In this document: piece after piece, positions 57,426 through 64,000 of the stretch | Layout of the letters: the number at the start of each line of letters is the position of its first letter | Numbering within the stretch: the stretch's first letter is position 1 | Assembly (NCBI GenBank): GCA_002281485.1 | Contig: NCGF01000015.1 | Location: forward strand, 1 to 64,000 | Direction: 5' to 3' | Origin: Sphingomonas sp. 28-66-16 | GTDB lineage: Bacteria > Pseudomonadota > Alphaproteobacteria > Sphingomonadales > Sphingomonadaceae | DNA: 64,000 nt | Notes under the pieces: generated by a model | Seen by the model: the letters and a program-made list of their open reading frames with translations, nothing else | Databases searched by the model: none | What the model was told of the DNA's origin: nothing | Translations under genes and position numbers: made by a program

Positions 57426-59893
57426 CTCCAGCCCCCCAACAGCGTGAATGCCGCCCAGATCGACGGATGCGCGAGATCGCCGCCCTGCTTGATCAGCGCC
57501 AGTTGGGCGGTGCGCAGGGCCGCCGCCTTGCCGTCGCCGGCGCGGTAGCGATCGTAAAATGCCTTCATCAGCGCGACGGTGCCGGTGTCGTTGACCGACC
57601 AGAGCGACGCAATCGCGCTGTCCGCGCCCGACTGGACGGCGGCCCCGGCAAGGCCCATGCTCGCGAGATCGTCGCCGACGGCAGTTTCGCACGCGCTGAG
57701 CACCAGCAGGTCCAGATCATCGCCGCGCGCGCGGCCCGATCCGATCAGGCCACGAAGGTCGGCGAGCGGGATCGCTTCGCCATTGGCGACGATGAAGCTT
57801 CGGTCGGATCGCCCGTTGAACGCGGCATGCGTCGCCAGGTGCAGCACGTCGACATGGCCGCCCGCGAGCGCCTGCCGCAGATCGGCCTCGCGGAAATCGT
57901 CGATCACGGTGCCGCCGGGGCCCGCCGCCGCGATCGCCTCGTCGCGGGTGCCCTCGAGCTTGGCGAAGCGCCCGGCGGGGAGCACGACGTCGCGCTGGAG
58001 CGCCACCGCGACGACCTTGAGCGGCCGCCCGCTGCGATCGCGACCGGGTTGCGAATAAGCGAGCGCGGGCGCCAGCGCGAGTGGCGTCCGCTCGATCAGA
58101 TAGCTGCCCTCGCCATCGATCAGCGCGGCAAAGGGCAGCGCGCGCAACGGCCCGTCAGGCACGATCACGAGGGTGCCACCGGGCGCCAGCTTGCCTTCGA
58201 TCGGCTTGATCAGCAGGGCATAGAGCGCGTGCGCGGCCACCTTCCAGCCATCGTCGCCCCCGCCCACCAGCGAGCCGACCATCTCGTCGACCAGTTGGGC
58301 GACCGCCGCCCGCGTCGTCGGTTCGCCGGCCGGCAACCGGCTGAATCGCGCCGTGCCGTCGCGGCTGCCCGCGACGAACAGGAGCTCCACCCGATCGTCG
58401 AGCAGGATGGGATAGAGCAGCACCTCGCCCGCGCGCAGCGATGCCGGGTCGACGGGATCACGCGCCGGCACGCAATTGGCGCCGAACGCCGATTGCAATT
58501 CGGCCTCGCGATAAGCCTCGACGATCCGTTGTGCACCAGCAATGCGCGCCGGATCATTGCCCCGTTCGGCAAGCTGCGTCGCCACCGCCGCTTCGAACAC
58601 CGGCCGCATCTGCACCGCGAAGGTCGATTCCTCGGTCAGTGGATCGTTGAGCGGCAGGATCGGGCGGATTGCCTCGAGCGCGCGATAAGCCTGCAGCACC
58701 AGCGCCGCGCGCCGGCCGGGCTCGGCCTCGGCGAGCAACAACAGCCAGCTCGGCATCCGCAATGGCTGCGCGCGTTGCCCTTCGAGAAACACCGCGTTTT
58801 GCAGCGCGCGCGCCGCTGCCGGTCGGTCGCCGGCGGCGAGAAGCATCCGGCCTTCGATCGCCGCTGCAAAGGCCAGCGCGGCAGGATCCGCCGATCCGCC
58901 CGCGCGCATCGTCGCGACCGCCGGCATCAGCGCCGGATCGCCCGGATCGACCGCGACGAGGACCTCGGCGAGCCGCCCCGTGAGCAAGGCCCGGCGCGGT
59001 TGACTCGTGATCGCCCGAGCATGGTGCAACCCCGCCCGAGCGGCGGTTGCGGCTTCGGCGCGCAGCGCGCTCGCCCGGAACGGCGCCGCGGCAGTTTCGG
59101 CAATCACCAGCCGCGCGAGGCGCAACTGGGCAAGCGCGGCCCGGTCCGCATCGCCTGCCGCCAGCGCGCGGGCCGATGCGCAACGCAACGCCGACCGCGC
59201 GAGAAAGCGACCGACCCCGCGCACGACCGGCACTTCGATCGCCAGGCACGGGTCGTCGGTCGCTGGCTCGGTGCTGTCGGTCACGACAGGGGCCAGCGGC
59301 GGAACCGGCGCCGCCGCGCCGCGCGTGTTCGCCCCCGAAGCGCCCTCGCCGCCGAGCAGGATCAAGCCCAGATAATAAGCGGCGCGGGCCTCGATCGCCG
59401 ACTCGCCGGCCTGGTGCGCCAGGTTGACCGCCGCCACCAGAAACTGCCGTGCCTCGAGTTGATTGCCCGCGGGATCGACCCGCATGAGTTCGCCCGCCGC
59501 GGCGCAATAGCGCGCGCGGACCGCCGCCGGCGCGATCTCGCCCCTGCCGTCCGCGATGGTCAGAAGGTCGAGGTCGCTGTTGCCGGCGCTCGCCAGGCGA
59601 TGGCGCTCGATCGCGGCTTCGGCGAGCACGCTGGCGCGCTCGATTGCCCGCGCGTCACCCACCGGCGCCGGGGACGAATCGCTTAGGCAGATCGAGGCTG
59701 GCCCGGCCGCTGCGGCGCCCGCCGGCGCGCCAAAGAGGGCGACGACGATCACCCCGCCGGCGATGCGCGAGTGCCGCGCGAATTGTTTCCAGGCATCCCC
59801 CACCGACGCGACGTAACAGGTTGCCAAAACGCCGTAAAGCAACCGGCCGAAGGCACGCCGCCATTTGTCCGACGTGCCGTCCCGACGGTGCAT
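57422..59893 (-). CDS. CHAT-domain cysteine peptidase with helical-repeat N-terminus
   Basis: 823 residues as drawn. The N-terminal two thirds are Ala-rich and helical, compatible with TPR-like repeats. The C-terminal CHAT (caspase-like) domain has the catalytic pair His689 (VLHLATHAAFNG) and Cys735 (LVLSACETAVG), then AVQSGADSAIASLWSVND. A signal sequence is likely: KQFARHSRIAGGVIVVALFG (about 36-55) is followed by an AAAA cleavage-like site. The start is unsure: ATG 59893 lacks a ribosome-binding site, and a GTG at 59803 would put this signal at the very N-terminus. It is the first gene of the TpsA/TpsB operon. Confidence 0.82.
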   Translation of the reverse strand: MHRRDGTSDKWRRAFGRLLYGVLATCYVASVGDAWKQFARHSRIAGGVIVVALFGAPAGAAAAGPASICLSDSSPAPVGDARAIERASVLAEAAIERHRLASAGNSDLDLLTIADGRGEIAPAAVRARYCAAAGELMRVDPAGNQLEARQFLVAAVNLAHQAGESAIEARAAYYLGLILLGGEGASGANTRGAAAPVPPLAPVVTDSTEPATDDPCLAIEVPVVRGVGRFLARSALRCASARALAAGDADRAALAQLRLARLVIAETAAAPFRASALRAEAATAARAGLHHARAITSQPRRALLTGRLAEVLVAVDPGDPALMPAVATMRAGGSADPAALAFAAAIEGRMLLAAGDRPAAARALQNAVFLEGQRAQPLRMPSWLLLLAEAEPGRRAALVLQAYRALEAIRPILPLNDPLTEESTFAVQMRPVFEAAVATQLAERGNDPARIAGAQRIVEAYREAELQSAFGANCVPARDPVDPASLRAGEVLLYPILLDDRVELLFVAGSRDGTARFSRLPAGEPTTRAAVAQLVDEMVGSLVGGGDDGWKVAAHALYALLIKPIEGKLAPGGTLVIVPDGPLRALPFAALIDGEGSYLIERTPLALAPALAYSQPGRDRSGRPLKVVAVALQRDVVLPAGRFAKLEGTRDEAIAAAGPGGTVIDDFREADLRQALAGGHVDVLHLATHAAFNGRSDRSFIVANGEAIPLADLRGLIGSGRARGDDLDLLVLSACETAVGDDLASMGLAGAAVQSGADSAIASLWSVNDTGTVALMKAFYDRYRAGDGKAAALRTAQLALIKQGGDLAHPSIWAAFTLLGGWR

Positions 59894-59979
59894 TTGCGTC
59901 GCGGGCCAAAAGAGCTAGACGCTCTCTTCGTGTCCGCCACACCCGCCCCCCGCACCGGTCGCTCGCCAAGGAACTCGCC

Positions 59980-61458
59980 GTGAAATCAGGCCATCCCCGC
60001 ACGGCCCGCGCGGACAAGGCAAGCGTGATCATCGACGCCGATGAGTATTTTCGCGTCGCGCGCGCGGCGATGCTCAAGGCCCGAAAAAGGATCATGCTGA
60101 TCGGATGGGATTTCGACGCCCGCATCGAGCTGATCCGGGGGGAAGATGCCCGCGATGCCGGCGAAGCGCCGGTCACCATTGGCGACCTGATCTATTGGCT
60201 GGTCGAGCGCACGCCGGCGCTGGAAGTCTATCTGCTGCGCTGGGATCTCGGCGCGCTCCATTCGCTGTTCCGTGGGAAAACCATCTTCACCGTCGCCAAA
60301 TGGGCGATGCATCCGCGCATTCACGTCAAGCTGGATCATCATCACCCGCCGGCGGCGTCGCATCATCAAAAGATCGTCGTGATCGACGACACCTTTGCCT
60401 TTTGTGGCGGGATCGACATGACGGCCGACCGCTGGGATACCCGTGCGCACGCCGACGACGATCCCGATCGCAAGGCACCCGGCGGCGCGGCATCCGATCC
60501 CTGGCACGATGCCAGCAGCGCGCTGCAGGGGCCGGCCGCCGCCGCCCTCGGCAAGCACGCGCGTGACCGCTGGAAGCGCGCCAGCGGCGAGACCCTGACC
60601 GGGATCCGCGCCAAGCATGATTGCTGGCCCGACGATCTGCCGGTGCAGTTTTCCGACGTCGCGGTTACCATCGCCCGCACCGCGCCGGAGATGGACGATC
60701 AGCGACCGGTGCACGAGATCGAGCAGCTCTATCTCGCGCAAATCTCCCGGGCGCAGCGCTGGATTTATGCCGAGAGCCAGTATTTCGCGTCGCGGCGCGT
60801 CGCCGAGGCGCTTGCCCGCCGGCTCGACGAAACCGACGGCCCCGAAGTCGTCATCATCAACCCGCTGACCGCCGAAGGCTGGCTCGAACCGATCGCGATG
60901 GATTCGGCGCGCGCCCGGCTTGTCGAGGCGCTGCGCCGCCGCGATAAATATGGGCGGCTGCGCCTCTATCATCCCCATACGCGCGACCGCCAACCGATCT
61001 ACGTCCACGCCAAGATCATGATCATCGACGATGCGATCATCAGGGTCGGCTCGTCCAACCTCAACAATCGATCAATGCGGCTCGACACCGAGTGCGACAT
61101 CGCCATCGACTGCGCGGACAATGCCGACCGGCACGGCGATTGTGCCGAGGCGATCGCCGCGATCCGCAACGGCCTGATCGCCGAGCATCTCGCCGTCGAC
61201 GTCGAAAGCGTGGCGGCGATGATCGCCGATACCGGATCAATTGTGCAGACGATCGAAAGCCTGCGCTTCGACGGGCGCAAGAATGCCAGGGATCGTCGGG
61301 CCACGCTGATCCCCTATGAGGTGCCCGATCTGTCGTCGGTCGAAGCGTGGCTGGCCGACAACGAGGTGCTCGATCCCGAAGGCCCGGGGGAAATGTTCGA
61401 GGCGTTCGACGAACGCGGCCTCTTCCGCCAATTGTCGCTGTGGCGCAAATCGCTGTAA
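59980..61458 (+). CDS. Phospholipase D-family protein
   Basis: 492 residues. Two HKD motifs: HHQKIVVIDDTFAFCGGID and VHAKIMIIDDAIIRVGSSNL. Also RIMLIGWDFDARIEL and IYAESQYFAS, as in bacterial PLD/cardiolipin-synthase-like enzymes. GTG at 59980 preceded by AAGGA 7 nt upstream is chosen; a longer frame upstream is not family-like. No signal peptide. It would hydrolyse or transfer phosphatidyl groups. Divergent from the CHAT gene. Confidence 0.88.
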   Translation: MKSGHPRTARADKASVIIDADEYFRVARAAMLKARKRIMLIGWDFDARIELIRGEDARDAGEAPVTIGDLIYWLVERTPALEVYLLRWDLGALHSLFRGKTIFTVAKWAMHPRIHVKLDHHHPPAASHHQKIVVIDDTFAFCGGIDMTADRWDTRAHADDDPDRKAPGGAASDPWHDASSALQGPAAAALGKHARDRWKRASGETLTGIRAKHDCWPDDLPVQFSDVAVTIARTAPEMDDQRPVHEIEQLYLAQISRAQRWIYAESQYFASRRVAEALARRLDETDGPEVVIINPLTAEGWLEPIAMDSARARLVEALRRRDKYGRLRLYHPHTRDRQPIYVHAKIMIIDDAIIRVGSSNLNNRSMRLDTECDIAIDCADNADRHGDCAEAIAAIRNGLIAEHLAVDVESVAAMIADTGSIVQTIESLRFDGRKNARDRRATLIPYEVPDLSSVEAWLADNEVLDPEGPGEMFEAFDERGLFRQLSLWRKSL

Positions 61459-61549
61459 TTCAGCGGATCGACAGTGCCCGAGCAGGGGACGCATCGCGCG
61501 CACCTAAAGCGGCCAAAAGCTTTGCAATGCCCGACGATCCGGCTAGGTT

Positions 61550-61561
61550 GCAATCGATTGC
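61550..61561. promoter_or_regulatory. LacI-type palindromic operator candidate
   Basis: GCAATCGATTGC, a perfect 12-bp palindrome with central CG, 55 nt upstream of the carboxylesterase ATG. Symmetry and the AATCGATT core suit LacI/GalR-family repressors. Confidence 0.4.
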
Positions 61562-61615
61562 TCGAAGCGCCGCCTCAGATTGCCGTCCGAAACGCGGGAT
61601 ACAAGGAAGAGGGAA

Positions 61616-63316
61616 ATGGCTGGAACATCCTTGGCTGCGACTCGTCGGGCAATGCTCAAAGGCGCAACTTTCGCCGTCAACGGGCTGGCCTGTTCCATGT
61701 TCGCCGGAACCGGAACGGCAATCGCCGCTGGGGGCGCGCACGCGAGCAGAGACCGGGAGTCCCTGGTCGCCGGCACCGGCATCGCCGCAGTCCAGACCCA
61801 GTACGGCAAGATCGCCGGCTATCGTGCCCATGACATCTTCGCGTTCAAGGGAGTGCCTTATGGTGACACTACCGGGGGTGCCAATCGCTTCCTGCCGCCG
61901 CGCCCGCCAAAGCCATGGACCGGGGTGCGCAGCGCCCGAAGCTACGGACTGGTCGCGCCACAGGACAAGGGCACCGGGCGCCTTCACGACGACGAAGCCT
62001 TTCTGTTCCAGTGGAACGACAGCGTCGAGGGCGAGGATTGTCTGCGCGTCAATATCTGGACCCCCGGCATTGCCGACAATGCCAGGCGTCCCGTCATGGT
62101 GTGGCTCCACGGCGGCGGTTTCGCTGCGGGCTCGGGAAATGATTTGCCGGCCTTTGACGGCCATAATCTGGCCCGGCGCGGTGACGTGGTGGTGGTCACG
62201 CTCAACCATCGACTCAATCTGCTCGGCTTTCTGGACTTGGCCGCCCATGGGTCGGCCTATGCACGATCGGGCAATGTCGGGATGCTCGACATCGTCGCTG
62301 CGCTGGCATGGGTGCGCGACAACATCGCCAATTTCGGCGGCGACCCTGATCGTGTGACGATTTTCGGTCAATCGGGCGGCGGGGCCAAGGTCAGCACGTT
62401 GATGGGCATGCCGGCTGCCAAGGGCCTTTTCCACCGCGCGATCGTGCAAAGCGGGTCGGTAGTGCTTCGTAACACGCCGGAAAGATCGCGCCGTCTCACC
62501 GAGCTCACGCTGCGCGAACTGGGGATCGGCGGCAATCCGATCGAGCGGCTCCAGGCGATGCCCTATGCCGACCTCGTCCGCGCCAGCGACGCAGTGATGC
62601 AGCGCGAAAACAAGCCGATGGGCCCCGTCTTCGACATGCGCCGGATGGTCGGCAATCTCGGCTTCGGGCCGGTGCTCGATGGCGACGTCCTGCCGACCGC
62701 GCCGTTCGGACCGGACGCGCCGGAAATGACGGCGGACGTACCGATGATCATCGGCACGACGCTCAACGAATTCGCGACGGCGATAAACCATCCCGAATAT
62801 GAAGCGATGACGATGGATGACCTGCGCGGGCGCTTGGCCGCGATGTTCCCGGATCGCGCCGACGCCGTGCTCGCCGCATTTCGCCAGCGCACGCCGCAGG
62901 CCAGCCCGTTCGACCTGTGGTCGCGCATCGCAAGCGCACCGATGCGTCGCGGTGCAATCGATCAGGCCGCGTCCAAGGCTGTGCAGCGTCGCGCACCGGC
63001 TTATCTTTACTGGTTCCAATGGCAGACCAACGTGCTCGACGGTCGCCCCCGCGCTTTCCACTGTGCAGAGATTCCATTCGTCTTCGCCAATGCCGAACGA
63101 TGCGACCACATGACCGGCGGCGGCCCGCGCGCAGCGGCGTTGGAAGCGAGCATCGCCGACGCCTGGATCGCGTTCGCCCGAACCGGCAATCCGAATCATG
63201 CCGGCCTGCCCGTCTGGCGCCCCTATGAGGCGACGACGCAGGCGACGATGCTGTTCGACGACCGCTGTCGGCTCGTCCTGGGCATTGATCGCGAGGAACA
63301 GGCGAGCGTCACCTGA
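61616..63316 (+). CDS. Tat-exported type-B carboxylesterase
   Basis: 566 residues. Tat signal ATRRAMLKGATFAVNG. Carboxylesterase/cholinesterase family with FKGVPYGD, EDCLRVNIWTP, VWLHGGGFAAGSG (oxyanion hole), Ser253 in IFGQSGGGAKV, Glu in GTTLNEFATA and His in FHCAEIPFVF. Acts on unknown esters in the periplasm. GAGGG before ATG at 61616. Followed after 53 nt by another secreted esterase. Confidence 0.92.
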   Translation: MAGTSLAATRRAMLKGATFAVNGLACSMFAGTGTAIAAGGAHASRDRESLVAGTGIAAVQTQYGKIAGYRAHDIFAFKGVPYGDTTGGANRFLPPRPPKPWTGVRSARSYGLVAPQDKGTGRLHDDEAFLFQWNDSVEGEDCLRVNIWTPGIADNARRPVMVWLHGGGFAAGSGNDLPAFDGHNLARRGDVVVVTLNHRLNLLGFLDLAAHGSAYARSGNVGMLDIVAALAWVRDNIANFGGDPDRVTIFGQSGGGAKVSTLMGMPAAKGLFHRAIVQSGSVVLRNTPERSRRLTELTLRELGIGGNPIERLQAMPYADLVRASDAVMQRENKPMGPVFDMRRMVGNLGFGPVLDGDVLPTAPFGPDAPEMTADVPMIIGTTLNEFATAINHPEYEAMTMDDLRGRLAAMFPDRADAVLAAFRQRTPQASPFDLWSRIASAPMRRGAIDQAASKAVQRRAPAYLYWFQWQTNVLDGRPRAFHCAEIPFVFANAERCDHMTGGGPRAAALEASIADAWIAFARTGNPNHAGLPVWRPYEATTQATMLFDDRCRLVLGIDREEQASVT

Positions 63317-63369
63317 CGCGGATCGTGATGCGGCATTTCGGCAACAGCTTGTGATCGGTGGGTGAGACG

Positions 63370-64000
63370 ATGAACGGATATGCGATGAGCACCAAGGGCC
63401 CCGCGCTGCTTCTGGCGATCGCGACATTGTGCGCCGCGACGGTGGGCGAAGCGAAAGACCGCTGGGTCGGCACATGGGGCACCGCGCAGCAGCTCGCCCC
63501 AATGCCGACACCCCGGATGCCGCCCCGCCCGACCGGCGCTCCGGCGCCGTCACCGCCACCGCAAGCGCCGTCGCCAATTGCGCCGACCCCGCCCGAGTTG
63601 GCCGACCAGACCGTGCGGATGGTCGTCCGCCCCACGCTCGGGGGCAAATTGCTACGCGTGCAATTCTCCAACGCATCAGGTGGCGCGCCCGTGACGATCG
63701 GGCGGGCGCAGCTGGCGAAGAGCGCCGGTGCGGGGCGTATCGCACCGGAGAGCGACCGCCCGATCCGCTTCGGCGGGCAAACCGCCGTCACCATCCAGCC
63801 TGGCCAGCTGGCGATCAGCGATCCGGTGGCGCTCGATGTCGCCGCACTCGAACCGCTGGCGGTCTCGATCTATCTGCCCGGGAAAACGGCAGTAAACACA
63901 CTGCATCCGCTGGGTTTGAACACCACCTATGTCGCCAAGGGCGACCGCACGATCGCCGCAAGCCTGCCCGGTACGGAGACTAACCGTTCCTATTTCTGGC
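63370..64000 (+). CDS. Secreted SGNH/GDSL-type esterase (5' part; runs off window)
   Basis: At least 210 codons to the window edge. Signal peptide about 1-28 (KGPALLLAIATLCAATVGEA). WVGTWGTAQQL, then a Pro-rich linker (about 44-75), then VRMVVRPTLGGKLLRVQFSN, SDRPIRFGGQTAVTI and HPLGLNTTYVAKGD. This matches the N-terminal beta-domain that precedes the GDSL catalytic domain in a family of bacterial esterases; the catalytic part lies beyond the end. ATG at 63370. Same direction and probably same operon as the carboxylesterase, suggesting joint use on an esterified polymer. Confidence 0.78.
   Translation, partial: MNGYAMSTKGPALLLAIATLCAATVGEAKDRWVGTWGTAQQLAPMPTPRMPPRPTGAPAPSPPPQAPSPIAPTPPELADQTVRMVVRPTLGGKLLRVQFSNASGGAPVTIGRAQLAKSAGAGRIAPESDRPIRFGGQTAVTIQPGQLAISDPVALDVAALEPLAVSIYLPGKTAVNTLHPLGLNTTYVAKGDRTIAASLPGTETNRSYFW

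Noticed and set aside
52681-59893. CHAT-TpsA-TpsB locus considered as a contact-dependent inhibition (CDI) system
   Set aside because: TpsA has no C-terminal toxin domain and no small immunity gene lies next to it.

Overview
The window is high-GC chromosomal DNA with the character of an alphaproteobacterium of the order Sphingomonadales, most likely a Sphingomonas or close relative. The evidence is a canonical CtrA master regulator with a CtrA box and GANTC sites upstream, a very large Oar-like TonB-dependent receptor, RcnB-type and other sphingomonad-style secreted proteins, and alphaproteobacterial versions of pdhC, lpdA, pmbA and ubiA. Coding density is very high. No rRNA, tRNA, CRISPR array, insertion sequence or prophage was seen.

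Region by region. 1-2.65 kb (minus): thrS-infC. A short leaderless reading frame with six consecutive threonine codons and two mutually exclusive hairpins precede thrS and look like a transcription attenuator; infC appears to start at AUA. 2.7-10.1 kb: a dienelactone-hydrolase-like gene (plus), then a compact seven-gene minus-strand run: pdhC (E2), a small membrane protein, an NADP-binding oxidoreductase, a YciA-like thioesterase, lpdA (E3), an S41 peptidase and a secreted amidohydrolase. Three of its junctions are ATGA overlaps, and no E1 genes are present. 10.2-18.7 kb: universal stress protein, secreted M28 peptidase, RcnB protein, the rluA-like/arfB/msrC group, an M15 peptidase, wrbA, pirin, a secreted protein with a mannan-binding-lectin-like C-terminus, and a LysR regulator. 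18.7-29.3 kb: ctrA, pyrC, ligA, the TonB receptor, an HD-domain protein and a LytS/LytTR two-component pair.

29.3-31.4 kb is the clearest foreign patch: about 500 noncoding bases with a large GC-rich inverted repeat, then a lower-GC gene joining a Schlafen/AlbA_2-type domain to a GNAT-like domain. 31.4-42.2 kb: PEP-mutase-family lyase, DUF3297, a Gly/Tyr-rich secreted protein, EVE-domain protein, katG, typA, a VapBC toxin-antitoxin pair whose toxin carries a 15-bp in-frame duplication at a catalytic aspartate, a bile-acid-symporter-family transporter, and telA with a membrane partner. 42.4-52.7 kb: an unusual sulfatase, DUF1330, a FrnE-like DsbA protein, an IMPase/CysQ-like phosphatase, pmbA, ubiA, a divergent seryl-tRNA synthetase and several secreted or membrane proteins of unknown role.

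52.7-59.9 kb (minus) holds the most system-like locus: a CHAT-family cysteine peptidase, a TpsA exoprotein (haemagglutination-activity domain) and a TpsB outer-membrane transporter in a tightly coupled operon. This suggests two-partner secretion with a dedicated protease. The window ends with a phospholipase D-family protein, a Tat-exported type-B carboxylesterase behind a LacI-like palindrome, and the 5' part of a secreted SGNH/GDSL esterase. All functions are read from recognisable motifs; no searches were run.
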